DNA of 64,000 nt from Gymnothorax reevesii (GCA_029721435.1 CM056581.1:68620712-68684711), one strand, 5' to 3'. Counted from the first letter of the stretch, positions 32,086-44,228 are shown. The notes: generated from the sequence alone by a model not told the origin. Translations and numbers: made by a program.

Positions 32086-33325
32086 TGTTGTGATTCTGCT
32101 TTTTGCATGTCATGTTTAAGTTCTGTGCCTGGCTCAGCCATGTTTAGGATTCTTGTGTTTAAGTGACCTCTGCCTGCCTGACCATTCTTAGTATTGTGTT
32201 CCTGGTATTTAGATTTCTTGTTATTATTTTTCATGTTTAGATCATTCAGTTTTCCATGCCATGTTTTCATTTCCATGCTTTGCACTTTGTCTCCCCTGTC
32301 TTGTCGTGTGTGCATCTTTGCTCACGGTCCCTTGTCTTGCGTGCCACTCATTCGGGTGATTTATTGGTTTCTGGGTTTCAATCTTCTTTCATTATCTTGT
32401 GTTCTTCCTTCCTCTCTCTTTTACCGTCTAACTAACACATAGTAACAGTTTATTGTTTTTGCTAATTACTAACCACACTAATCTTGTATATTTTTACTAA
32501 TTTTCTAACATGCACTCGGGATTGTATAGCTGCACATACTAATTGACTAATATCTCTCAGCAGTCGCTCAATTCTAATCTCCGCCTCCGTGCCTATCCCT
32601 AATTATCTCTGCTGCAAGTTTCTGTGAATTTCCACTTATACTTTGTGCTTTCCTTTACTTTTATCTTGGCACTTTAGTGCTCCTTAACCGGAGCTGTTGT
32701 TTTGTACTTAGGTTTGTCTTGTGATCCCTGTCAGCGTTTTGGCTACAGCCAAATTCATGAAATTAGTTTATTCCTCATATGTCTCTCCCTGATCATTGTT
32801 ACCATTGATTGCACCTGTTCTCCCTGGTCATGTGTTTACCCCGGATGTGTATATAAGATGTCTGTTTGGTTCACTCTCGTCAGATCGTTCTCCCTAGTTT
32901 GCTCGTGCCACGTTTCTCGCCTTGATTTCTCAGTGTTTATCTTTCTGACTGGATTGCCCGACTTTTGATTTTTGCCTTTGTGATTTTGGATTTCTGTTGC
33001 ATCTCTGTGTTTTGACCATTTTTCTGCCCGACTACGAGATCTCTGTTTGCTGCCCTGGTAACGATTCGGATTACGTCTTGTGGATTCTGGCTAGTCTCTC
33101 TGATAGTACTATTCCTTTGTACCAGACCCATTTCTGTCCAACTACGATTACTGTGATTGCTGCCCTGGTTTTTGATACTATTTTTGCCCAACTGGATTTT
33201 GACTTTTGGATTGTGGACTTTGTACTGTTGCCTTTTGCTCTGCGGGGGTCACCCCCCTTTACCAATAAAACAAGCTCTACTGCACTTCCTGGTTCTCGCA
33301 TCTGGTTCCTGATCGCAATACAACA
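32086..33325 (+). mobile_element. Solo LTR, 1240 bp, with perfect 5-bp target duplication
   Basis: It starts TGTTGTGATT and ends GCAATACAACA, so the termini are TGTTGT and ACAACA. The flanks are CAATC at 32081-32085 and CAATC at 33326-33330. A TATA motif (GTGTATATAAG near 32848) and a polyadenylation signal (CCAATAAAAC near 33262) are in LTR-appropriate positions on the plus strand. There is no coding frame. It is unrelated to the G1-G3 LTRs and is probably from another Gypsy or retrovirus-like family. Confidence 0.85.
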
Positions 33326-34539
33326 CAATCCCCGAGTGAAGAGAAGCACGGGAAGTCCGGAGTCATAATCGCTTTCCATGTTACTTGTGATGAGGTGCAC
33401 CTGTACGCAAGTGAAACGAAAACTTGAATGCACAAGGATTTTAATTCCGCATGACAATCCCATTAAGCATTCAATGAATAATTATGGACTTTGGTGAATA
33501 AGCCTAAAAAATGCGTAAGACCTACGCCGAATGCATGAGACTTATTGGCATCTCCGTTTATGACGCATGGGTTATGATAAATAAATAAATAAATAAACAG
33601 AAAACTACGTCCTGACAGCTAATTGTACCTGCATGGCAGGCTAAGTATTTTGTATTGTTGGCTAGCTAACGAGCGAGTTCGTCTGCGTAGTTGTCATGCA
33701 AACATGAAATCTGCTTCGGTTTACCATTATCCTAACATATTTCATTTAATGTCTGTAACCGTGAGACGCACGTCAAAAAATTGGTTACATCAATTTCAAT
33801 GGAGCAAAGCCCACCGGCAGCGTGTGACACGCGTCAGATTTTACTTTTCACCACTACTCAGTTTCCTGAGCGTCAACTCAATAGAAACGCATTTGTCTTT
33901 TAGGATAGCTATTTAACTATTTCGCCTTGTCATGGTTGGTGGAACACACGCATGCAGTTGTCGAGACCGATATACCTACTTTTTAACCAAGTCGCAGTTT
34001 TGAGAGGAAAGCCAATATTTTGTGCGCATTTAAGTTATCAAGCGATATACAGTAAGACAGAACCTAACTCCAGGTACACTGGTAAGAATTTAACACTACT
34101 AAGTTAGCTAGCTAGCTAATTTGCTGCTGGGTGAAGTAAAGTAAATCATAATCCTAATTCACTAGACAGCATTTCTTGTTCAATGTTCCTTGTTGCTAAA
34201 GTAAACCAGTGAAAGCCTACTAGAAGGAATGTTCTTAACATCTTATTCTCAAGTAGACTACTGGTTTTTGTACTGTCACATGAGACACATTATTAGACGG
34301 TGGGCCGAGGTAGGAAATTGTGACGAAGTGCCTCATGAACTGCGTGAAGGGTTTATCTTTACTTCATAATAAAGCTACATAATACTAGACCTCAGAATGT
34401 TAATGTTCTACCAAAAACATTGTTTCATTTTTTTAGAAAATAGCTCTTAAAAGTTGAAATCGTTGTTTATGGTCGGCATGGTTAAGGACGCTTTCTAGCC
34501 AATCCAATTAGTCTACGGCTTCAGCCCAGGACAGCAAAA
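33326..34539. other. Non-coding stretch upstream of the unnamed pseudogene
   Basis: An (AAAT)n run lies at 33577-33598 and TAGCTAGC motifs near 34105. No gene is recognised. It may include the promoter side of the pseudogene at 34540, but no motif proves it. Confidence 0.45.
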
Positions 34540-36713
34540 ATGGCCGCGCCCGTAGGCGGCTGTGCTTGTCATATCGTCGATACGGAAAACGAACCTCTTT
34601 ATTCATTCTCAGACACGTCTTGGGACAAGTTATCAGATTGTATGGACACATGGGCGGGTCTTGACGGTCAGGAGAGAGGCACAGCACAATGCTTTGATCA
34701 GGTTACACGTGAGTGTTTCGGATATCACCGCCGTTGCTACCAAAAGTTCACTGACAAGAGACGAATACAACAGGCAATTTTCCAGACGTGAGAAGGGCTG
34801 CTTGCGAGATGTAAATTCAGATAAGGAGACCCATGTGTCCGTTTCTAGCAAACTACTGAGGTCTAAGGTCAAATCATCAGACGATCAAAACATGTTCTTC
34901 CACATGAGTGCATTATTTGTTGCAAGAACAAGTCGGTGCGCGACAAGTCAAATTTAAATGGAAGAGGGAAAAGCTTGTGACCTGTGAAACAGATGCTAGA
35001 AAACTTTTAGGGGCTGCCACATTGAAACAGGACAGAAGAATATTATTACAGGTATATGTTTTACATAATTATTTTTCTGTCAATATTGTTGATTAGATTT
35101 TTATAAAAATACTGATCATTGGCAATAACTTTTATACAAAATCTGTAAAGTACTCTGTAAATTTAAGATCATTTTGGTAGGATGACAATATACTGTTTAC
35201 TATATGTGTTTACTTTCCCTGAATATTGAAAGTAATATTTGACATGTAGTTTGTTTACAATTTTACCCTCATGCTATCGATACTGCCAGACTTAAAATTT
35301 GCCATTTCCTAGCCATTCTTATCATTTGTTTTCAGATTGGACATCAAGATAAAGTATCCACTGGAGTCCGGTACTATAGCTCATGCTACATGAACTACAC
35401 AAGGTGTGTATATGAAGCAGGACCAGAATCAGACAAAGAGCCCCGTCCACTGTCACAATCATTTGAGTTGTTTTGTGAGCAAGTCATTGAGGGGAAATTG
35501 ATTGCAAAGGTAGAAATCATGGAAATTTCATGGCTAACTGAAATATTTGTCAAATTGCAGCAGATACAGAAGGTATTGACATTCGTGGTTATCGCCATTG
35601 TCAGCTCAAGTCAAGGCTGAAGGCACGATATACCCATCTTGAATTTGTTCAAGCAAACTCGAAAAATTGTGAGCTGGTATTTCATAACAGTGACATGAGC
35701 AAGTCAGTTCGAACAATCCCCTGCACTGAAGATGATAGCGTTTCAGACTCGGAAATGGAAGATGCAAATGATTGTGTTCTTGATCCCCAAACCAACACAT
35801 CCTCACAGGATATATTAGCAAAGTTGTACAGATCTGCTCTCATCATTCGCGGAGTCATTTCTTCAGCAAAGGGTGTTGATTTGTGGCCACCAAAAGCTGA
35901 TGATATGGACTTGTCTGCCTGTAACAACTTGGTCCCAGCGGAGTTCTTTTAACTTTCTTTTGTAGTGCTGCAATATTTCTGATGAATTTTGCACAAGCAA
36001 AATTTCTCTACTTGGACATGAGAATCAAAAAAGAGTGTTGTCACTTGCTCAAGATTTCATCACTTTGGCATCAAGTGGGAGAAAGCTCATGCCGAAACAT
36101 TTAGCACTCGGCATGACTATCAGACACATATCAGGTAAAAGTCTTTGTAAAACAGCTAGTTAAACATGATTGTCTAATTGTCAAATGTTAACTTTATAGT
36201 TCATAATAATTATGACAATGTAGTCCTCCAATCCTAACTGTAAATTTTTGGACTATTTTGTACACAAATTAAGCAGTCTTAAGAGCATTATCTTCCAATA
36301 TATAGCATATCTAACAACTTGTATGGTACAAAAACATAAAATACTAGGTTAGCTGACACCTAAGAAGCAGTCAGTGGATAGCTGAGCTCGCATCTACAAT
36401 AGTAGCTAATTTTAGACTACTATAGAGTACATTACAATGAAAAAAGTAAATAAATATTTTTTCTACATGTTTGATATAATGGTACCACAGCTAGTGCAGC
36501 ATTTATTGTATATATTCACAGGTTCAGCAAAACTACAGCACCTCATTAATTCCTTTGGTCACTGCGTCTCACATTCTGTGACATTAGAACACGACACTGC
36601 ACTTGCTGTCCAACAACTCAATCGCCAGACGGATGTTCCTCAAGGGTTTAAGCCAGAAATGTTCACGACGCTTGTCTGGGACAACAACGACTTCGGAGAA
36701 GAAACACTTTCTG
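34540..36713 (+). pseudogene. Three-exon pseudogene of an uncharacterised Cys-rich family
   Basis: Exon 1 (34540-35051) starts MAAPVGGCACHIVDTENE and has CFGYHRRCYQKFTDKRRIQQ, a possible zinc knuckle PHECIICCKNK, and LVTCETDARKLLGAATLKQD before the donor CAG|GTATAT. Exon 2 (35336-36134) follows TTGTTTTCAG and has SSCYMNYTRCVYEAG, then RGYRHCQLKSRLKARY, then KLMPKHLALGMTIRHISG before G|GTAAAAG. Exon 3 (36522-36713) follows TATATTCACAG and has HLINSFGHCVSHS and WDNNDFGEETLSG before G|GTAAAAT. Introns of 284 and 387 bp keep phase. Indels near 34780, 34900, 35560 and 35950 and a TAG near 35958 disable it. I have seen the LGM...HLINSFGHC pattern in unnamed fish and invertebrate proteins but know no function. 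No further exon is seen. Confidence 0.6.
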
Positions 36714-38094
36714 GTAAAATTTTGACTGTAACAATCTTATCTGTTCCAATATTATTCACAAAGTATGAATTACTGAAAAGAACATTATAAAATGTATTAT
36801 TTATAAATGATTATTCCATGATAAATATAAATAAGTTCTGTTATTATTTTATGTTTATTTTTGTTTATACAGGTTTTCCATAGGATTGGTAAGAATTAGC
36901 AAAGAATAAACTTGTATGCTCCTCTCCAATGCTTTTCACCTATGCTTTCCCTCAATCATCACTTTCTGTCTTGGTGTGTAGTGGGTTCACATATAGATGA
37001 TCATATAACCACTGAATCACAAACTATAATCGATTCATTGATGTTGCATGCATTTTGTCGTATTAACAGCCTTCGTCACTGCTTCCTTGCTCTACCTGTA
37101 GCACTCTCTACACAACTGGCAAACTTTAATAGTACAGTTGTAACATTTATGGATAGGATATACAGGGTATCTGTATTTTCTCAACAAAACCAATCTTTAT
37201 TACATCTAGTGAAGTAAGCAGCAGATATTTTCATGAGTGGTGCAACCTCTTTACTTCACAGGATGTGATAAAAATTGTGTTTCTCAAGAATTTACATGTA
37301 TCCTATTTATTATATGTTGAACACATAATTAGGAAACCCTTTTTTCCTTTGTGCATCTCTTTGTATTGTCTGAAAATTCTATGAACATGATGAATTAGTT
37401 TTCACATTTCCTTAGCACTTATTTTCATTTTTTTTCAACAAGAGACTTGATACCTTGAGTAAAAGCACTGCTTATGATTTCCATGACTCTATAATTAAAG
37501 CAGATGTCACTAACTTTCTGAAAATTGTAAATACTTTTGTCATCCAGATTAATTCACAATTTTGAGGCAAGTGAACTTGAGTCGATGGAAAACGTGCTTG
37601 ACATGGGACTGAAACCTGAAAAGATTTAATAAAGTGACTTTAGAATCAGTATACAGCATTTTTTATTCATTGCATTTTATATTTATTAACATATTCATAC
37701 TTTATTAGTGACATATTGTGCACTTATTGATGAAATGATAATTCTAGTGATAAATTTTGATGTCATATTGATGTAGACGGTGATCATATTTAAAGGAGAT
37801 TTATTCAAAAATGATATTGTGTTGTAAGTACATTGCAGTTTCTGAAAGAGGACACTCTGCTGATTATTTTGATATATATTTTATGTAGTCACCTAAAAAG
37901 TGAGGCAGGTGAAAAATTTAGCTACATTTCCTGTCTTGGCCTACGGTCTATATGAAGGTCTCGAAGGTCGCCGAAGGTCAAGTTCAAGACCACCAAATGA
38001 AAGTTCAAACATAACTTCCTATTAGTGTTCAATGCACAAATGTTCCCAATATTCAATGTTCTTCAATATTTTCAAGCCTAGGAACCTTTGAAAA
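36714..38094. other. Non-coding stretch after the unnamed pseudogene
   Basis: AT-rich. I looked for a continuation of the pseudogene. The likeliest acceptor (TTTATACAG near 36872) leads to a stop after three codons. No other feature. Confidence 0.5.
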
Positions 38095-38665
38095 TTGTAA
38101 GATTTTGCTAGACTTCAAGTCTGACCTTTCAAGGTCATCTGCGGTCAACTCCCTGTTTCTATCTTAATCTCTATCTGCAACCACTTAGCTTCCACAGGCG
38201 ATTTGGCCCATTCTCCATAACACCCAATGTTAAAGTACAGCGCCCCCACTAGACCTTCTTCCGTCGATTCAATCAAAATGGCACTCGCACAGTACATTGA
38301 GAGTATCAGGGTGAGCTGATTGCCAGATTTAGAAAAAAATAAGTTACAGACACTTTTTAAGAAATTATTATTTTTTTATTTCTAGTCATATCTTTTAACA
38401 TTGTTAATTCATTCCCTGACCTCGAGTTTGACTTTTCAAAGTCATCTGTGGTCACATTTAAAATATAGGTCATATATGACTTCCTACATGTTGATAATAC
38501 AAACATAATTTCTATCTGTAACCATTTGGCCTCCACAGGCCATCTTGCATATTCATGAAGTACAGCACCCCCAATAGACCCACTTCTGTAGATTCAATCA
38601 AAATGGCGCTTGGACTGTACATGGACAGTACCAAGGTAAGTTGATTGCCCGATTTAGAAAAAAAG
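38095..38665. repeat. Imperfect tandem duplication, unit about 300 bp
   Basis: The phrases TTCAAAGTCATCTGTGGTCA, CACAGGCCATCTTGC, GATTCAATCAAAATGGCGCT and GATTGCCCGATTTAGAAAAA in the second copy (38425-38665) each have a near-match in the first (38110-38345). It is non-coding and likely an old repeat or satellite remnant. Confidence 0.65.
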
Positions 38666-38739
38666 GGCCTGTAAAATGGACAAAAATGAGTCAATCAAAA
38701 ATCCGAGAGAAAAGTCTGGAGATATGGTCCAGTTGTATG

Positions 38740-39095
38740 TTATTGCAAATTTACACATAAATTCATTAGGCCGAAAAAAGATGAAAAATGTTTGGGATGA
38801 TGGACGCCACACCACGGCAATAGCGTATCTATGCTAAAAATGCAGTTAATAACAGTTAATTCATTATTCAACAAGGGGGGCAATGACTTTTTCACATAGG
38901 GCCAGAAAGGTTGCGATACCTTTTTTCCCTTAATAAATGAAATCATCATTTAAAAACCGTAGCTTGCATTTACTTGGGTTATCTTTGTGGAATATAAAAA
39001 TTTGTTTAATGATCTGAAACATTTAAGTGTGACAAATATGCAAAAAAATAAGAAGTCAGGAAGGGGGGCAAATACCTTTTCGCAGCAGTGTACAG
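38740..39095. mobile_element. mariner-like transposon terminal fragment
   Basis: Contains CATAGGGCCAGAAAGGTTG, TTAATAAATGAAATCATCAT and the end AATACCTTTTCGCAGCAGTG. This is an inverted relative of the fragment at 13562-14154 (same GAAAAAGTATTTG-type end and same TTATTTATTGAGGG-type motif). It is only an end piece with no transposase domain. Confidence 0.65.
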
Positions 39096-39519
39096 CGTGG
39101 TATTTTTTCTTATATATGAAACAATTACTTGGCAGTTCATGCTTGGAATGGCAGTGGATAGCCTTGTTGCCTGAGCGACAAGGTTTTTGATTAAAAAGAT
39201 GACGGAGGCTTTCTTTGCGGGATAGCCATGTTCTCAAGACTATGCTGATCTTCCCACAGCCGAAAGCTGTTCAGATTGCCAAGATGGCAAGTATAAATAG
39301 CTCATAGGTACAATATGAGTGTGTAGGTTAATGGAGTGTGTGCTCTGCAATGTGACCAATGCAGTGCGTATTCCAATCTATTGCAGTGCATGAGCAGACT
39401 GACTCTAGCCACCTGAGACTCTGAGTAGGAATATGGAAGTTAGAAAAAGGAAGGATCTCAGGCATTAAAAATTTGAGGAGTTGTTCAATATAAAAAGTAT
39501 AAAATATACTGTTGTTCAA
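39096..39519. other. Non-coding stretch before the minisatellite
   Basis: No recognisable gene. Short direct repeats of GTTCAATATAAAAAG at about 39482 and 39513 herald the array. Confidence 0.45.
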
Positions 39520-42500
39520 TATAAAAAGAGGGGCACTGTGCCAGTACTGAGAGTGGGAGGTACAGTAGCTGCATTTTGAGCAGAGGATATCGTACCTCTG
39601 TTGAGTTTGGCATGTACTGAACTTGTATGGAGTTGTATATATGGTGTTGAACATGTGGGGTACCCATGTTCAGTGCCGGAGGCACAAATTCAGCACCCCG
39701 TTTCGAGGATAATGCTTCATTAGTGTTTCATTCAGAGGATGATTTACACAAATTACGTATGGTGGTGCTTTACCTGTGTGAAGTGTAGCAAGTACTGTAC
39801 CAATGTGGAGGGTACTGTGCCACTGCCTAATTTAGAAGAACATGCACCTGTGCTATGAGTGAAGAATACTGTACCAACGTGGAGTGAGGCGGAGTTGAGA
39901 GGGTGATGTACCTCTCCTGTACTGAGTGTGTGGGAGGGGGGTACTCTTCGTGTGTGGACTTCAATGAGAACTCAACCTGTGTAGAATGGGGAGTATTGTA
40001 CCTGTGTGGAGTCTGGAAGGCACTGTACGTGTGTTGAGGATGAGGAGTTGAGGAGTACTGCGCCCATGTTGATTACTGCGTTTGTGTCAAGTTTGTGAAG
40101 TATTGCACCTGTGCTGAGTATGAGAAATACTGTATCTGTGTTTAGCATGATGTATACTGTGCCTGTGCCTGTGTTGAATGTGAGGGATACTGTGCTTGTG
40201 TTGAGTTCAGTGTACTGTACCCATGTAGATTACGAGGAGTACTGTACCCATGTTGAGTACAAAGGGTACTGTACCAATGTAGACTACAAGGGTGTCTGTA
40301 CCCATGTTGGGTACAAAGTGTACTGTACCCAAGTAGAGTACAAGGGGTACTGTACCCATGTTGACTATAAAGGGTACTGCACCCATGTAGAGTACGAGGC
40401 TAACGGTACCCATGTTGAGTATAAAGGGTACTGTACCCATGTAGAGTATGAGGTGCACTGTACTCATGTTGAGTATAAAGTGTACTGAACCCATGCAGAG
40501 TACGAGAAGTACTGTACCCATGCAGGGTACGAGGGGTACTGTACCCATGTTGAGTATAAAGGGTATTGTACCCATGCTGAGTATAAAGTGTACTATACCC
40601 ATGTAGAGTATGTGGTGTACTGTGCCCATGTTGAGTATAAATGGTACTGTACCCAGGTAGAGTACGAGGAGTACACTACCCATGTTGAGTATAAAGGGTA
40701 CTGTACCCATGTTGAGTATAAAGGGTACTGTACCAAAGTAGATTAAGAGGGGTGCTGTACACACGTTGAGTATAAAGGGTACTGTACCCATGTACAGTAC
40801 GAGGCGTATTGCACCTATGTTGAGTATAAAGTGTACTGTACCATTGTAGAGTAAGAGGGGTGCTGTACACATGTTGAGTATAAAGAGTACTGTACCCATG
40901 TAGAGTAAGAGGGGTGCTGTAGAGTATGAAGAGTACTGTACCCATGTAGAGTACTCGGGGAACTGTACCCATGCAGAGTACAAGGGGTACTGTACCCATG
41001 TTGAGTATAAAGGGTACAGTACCCATGTTGAGTATAAAGTGTACTATACCCATGTAGAGTACGAGGTGTACTGTACCCATGTTGAGTATAAAGGGTACTG
41101 TACCCATGTAGAGTATGAGGTGTACACTACCCATGTTGAGTATAAAGGGTACTGTGCCCATGTAGAGTACGAGGGGTACTGTACCCATGTTGAGTATAAA
41201 GAGTACTGTACCCATGTAAAGTACGAGGCTTACCGTGCCGATGTTGAGTATAAAGGGTACTGTACCCATGTAGAGTACGAGGCATACTGCACCCATGTTG
41301 AGTATAAAGTGTACTGTACCCATGCAGAGTACGAGGGGCACAGTACCCATGTTAAGTATAAAGGGTACTGTGCCCATGTTGAGTATAAAGGGTACAGTAC
41401 CCATGTTGAGTATAAAGTGTACTATACCCATGTAGAGTACAAGGCGTACTGCACCCATGTTGAGTATAAAGTGTACTGTACCCATGTAGAGTATGAGGTG
41501 TACACTACCCATGTTGAGTATAAAGGGTACTGTGCCCATGTAGAGTACGAGGGGTACTGTACCCATGTTGAGTATAAAGAGTACTGTACCCATGTAAAGT
41601 ACGAGGCTTACCGTGCCGATGTTGAGTATAAAGGGTACTGTACCCATGTAGAGTACGAGGCATACTGCACCCATGTTGAGTATAAAGTGTACTGTACCCA
41701 TGCAGAGTACGAGGGGCACAGTACCCATGTTAAGTATAAAGGGTACTGTACCCATGTTGAGTATAAAGGGTACAGTACCCATGTTGAGTATAAAGTGTAC
41801 TATACCCATGTAGAGTACAAGGCGTACTGCACCCATGTTGAGTATAAAGTGTACTGTACAATTGTAGAGTAAGAGGGGTGCTGTTCGCATGTAGAGTACG
41901 AGGGGTACTGTACCCATGCAGAGTACGAGGGGTACTGTACCCATGCAGAGTACGAGGGGCACTGTACCCATGTTAAATATAAAGGGTACGGTACCCATGT
42001 TGAGTATAAAGGGTGCAGTACCCATGTTGAGTATAAAGTGTACTATACCCATGTAGAGTACGAGGTGTACTGTACCCAGGTTAAGTATAAAGCAAACTGT
42101 ACCAATAGAGATTGAGAGGGGTGCTGTACACACGTTCAGTATAAAGGGTACTGCACCCATGTAGAGTACGAGGCGTACTGCACCCATGTTGAGTGTAATG
42201 GATACTGTACCCAAGTAGAGTACGAGGCATACACTACCCATGTTGAGTATAAGGGGTACTGCACCCATGTAGAGTACGAGAGGTACTGTACCCATGTTGA
42301 GTATAAATGGTACTGTACCCATGTAGAGTATGAGGCTAACTGTGCCGATGCTGAGTTTAAAGTGTACTGTACCCATGTAGAGTATAAGGAGTACTGTACC
42401 CATGTTGAGTATAAAGGGTACTATACTCATGTAGAGTAAAAGGGGTACTATCCCCATGTAGAGTACGAGGTGTACTGTACCCATGTTGAGTGTGATGGAT

Positions 42501-43430
42501 ACTGAACCCATGTAGAGTACGAGGCGTACACTACCCATGTTGAGTATAATGGGTACTGTACCCATGTAGAGTACGAGGGGTACTGTACCCATGTTGAGTA
42601 TAAAGGGTACTGTACCCATGTAGAGTATAAAGTGTACTGTACCATTGAAGAGTAAGAGGGGTGCTGTACACATGTTGAGTATAAAGAGTACTGTACCCAT
42701 GCCGAGTATGAGGCTTACTGTGATGATGTTAAGTTTAAAGTGTACTGTACCCATGTAGAGTATGAGGAGTACTGTACCCATGTTGAGTATAAAGGATACT
42801 GTACCCATGTAGAGTACGAGGCGTACTGCACCCATATTGAGAATAAAGTGTACTGTACCTTTGTAGAGTACGAGGAGTACTGTACCCATGTTGAGTATTA
42901 AGTGTACTGTACCCATGTAGAGTGGAGTACGAGGGGTGTAGGTCCTGTGTGGAGTATGAACAGTGCTGTACCTGCACTGAATATGAAAACCAATGAAACT
43001 GTACAAAGGGTATTGTAACTTAGTTGAGTATTGTACTGTACCTCAGTTAAATATAATGCGTACAGGGCCTGTGTTGAATATGAGGGGCACTGTGCCTATT
43101 TTGGGCATGAGGGATATCACACCTGTGTTAAGTATCAGAGGTACTGTGCTAGTGCCGAGTATCAGTGGTATAATACTGGTGTTGCGTGAGGGACATTGTA
43201 CCTTTGTTAAGTATGAGAGGTACCTGTCATGAGTATAAGGGGCACAGTACCTGTCTTGAGTATGCAGGATATTGTACCTGTGTTATTTATGAGGGGCACT
43301 GTACCTGTGTTATTTATGAGGGGTGATGTACCTGTGTTGAGTGTGCGGAGAACTGTATCTGTGTTGAGTATGAAGAGTACTGAACAACACTGAGTATGAT
43401 TGACCTTTGTTGAGTATGAAGGGTACTGCA
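39520..43430. repeat. 27-bp minisatellite, roughly 100 core units, in the MAGI intron
   Basis: The core (about 40210-42930) is built of 27-bp units on the plus strand, such as GAGTATAAAGGGTACTGTACCC followed by ATGTT. Two variants alternate: GAGTATAAAGGG with ATGTT, and GAGTACGAGGGG with ATGTA. Each contains the 13-bp palindrome GGGTACTGTACCC. Outside the core the units decay and indels appear. Because 27 is a multiple of three, long open frames occur on both strands (776 residues of MGTVPFILN-type repeats on the minus strand; 277 residues of YCTHVEYKG-type repeats on the plus strand). I regard these as by-products of the repeat. Confidence 0.95.
41111..41866. repeat. Higher-order repeat: two 378-bp copies of the minisatellite
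   Basis: The rare variant GAGTATGAGGTGTACACTAC starts at 41111 and again at 41489, and the variants after it (AAAGTACGAGGCTTACCGTG, the GCCGATG unit, and the GAGGGGCACAGTACCC unit) follow in the same order. The offset is 378 bp, exactly 14 units of 27 bp. The two copies are nearly identical, so the duplication is recent. Confidence 0.9.
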
Positions 43431-43560
43431 TTGAATGTGATTTACCTGTGTTGAGTATGAAGGGTACTGCATTGAGTATGATTTACCTGTGTTGAGTATG
43501 AACGGTACTGCATTGAGTATGATTTACCTGTGTTGAGTCTGAAGGGTACTGCATTTAGTA
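43431..43560. repeat. 41-bp tandem repeat, three units
   Basis: Three units of TGATTTACCTGTGTTGAGTA followed by TGAAGGGTACTGCATTGAG, spaced about 41 bp. On the minus strand each unit contains CTCAACACAGGTAAATCA, which is the same sequence as the MAGI exon-intron junction at 44229. Confidence 0.92.
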
Positions 43561-44125
43561 TGATTTTCCAGCCACCCGTCTCCCTGTCTTTGAGACGGGC
43601 AATGTTTACCTGAGACGCTGAGATGGCTAAGTCTGATTTGAGACGGGTCCGGCCGTTTCCAGCATTAAATTTCAGTTGTACCAAAAATCTGTTGAGTCGA
43701 CTTGATTTTAATTTGTGAAGCTCAAATATGAACTCATTAACATATGGCCAATCTGCGCACTTCTGCATCATCTGTGCCCCACAAATTGGCACCATAGCCA
43801 AGTCTCGAGGCTTGTGTGCGCAAGTGGGCATTGTCCACTTGTGCGAAAGTGGTTTTTGAAGTAGATCACCGCTTATATTGATCACGTAGATGTCCAAGAG
43901 CATTTTGTTCACTGTCATGTGTTTCAAAACGCTCTGCCTTGTACTTTTTGTTAGATTTAATACCTCTTTCAAAGTCCCTTCAAGTAGGCCTCTGTGTTAT
44001 TCGTATCGGTGTGTGAGTGTCGGCAATTGAAACTTGTTTATCAGAAATCGGGCATTCAAGTAAATGTAGCCTGGTCGCTGGGGTGAGACACCCTGAGATT
44101 TCATTCTGGCTAACACTATGGTATC
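43561..44125 (-). mobile_element. Insertion in the 41-bp array, about 565 bp, with an unidentified open frame
   Basis: The array is interrupted by unique sequence starting near GCCACCCGTCTCCCTGTC and ending near CTATGGTATCAAGG, after which the array resumes. A minus-strand frame (from 43972) gives about 135 residues with HKWTMPTCAHKPRDLAMV, QKCADWPYVNEFIFE and FLVQLKFNAGNGRTRLKSD before running into array sequence. I recognise no domain. It could be part of a mobile element or a captured exon. No inverted repeat or clear target duplication was found. Confidence 0.5.
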
Positions 44126-44228
44126 AAGGTATCAAGTATGATTTACCTGTGTTGAGTATGAAGGGTACTGCAGTGAGTATGATTTACCTGTGTTGAGTAT
44201 GAAGGGCACTGCATTGAGTATGATTTAC
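44126..44228. repeat. 41-bp tandem repeat, units adjoining the MAGI exon
   Basis: Two further units (donor-like sites near 44145 and 44187), then the third occurrence is the real exon end at 44229. The repeat phase runs straight into the coding exon. Confidence 0.92.

Noticed and set aside
34633..34872. Antisense open frame over exon 1 of the unnamed pseudogene
   Set aside because: A shadow of the plus-strand coding sequence, with no domain of its own.
40676..43006. 776-residue minus-strand open frame of MGTVPFILN-type repeats
   Set aside because: It is the in-frame translation of the 27-bp minisatellite. The plus strand is also open for 277 residues, and there is no non-repeat coding part or codon signature.
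39520..44228. Regular repeats resembling a CRISPR array
   Set aside because: Units are contiguous without unique spacers, the genome is a vertebrate's, and no cas-like genes are present.
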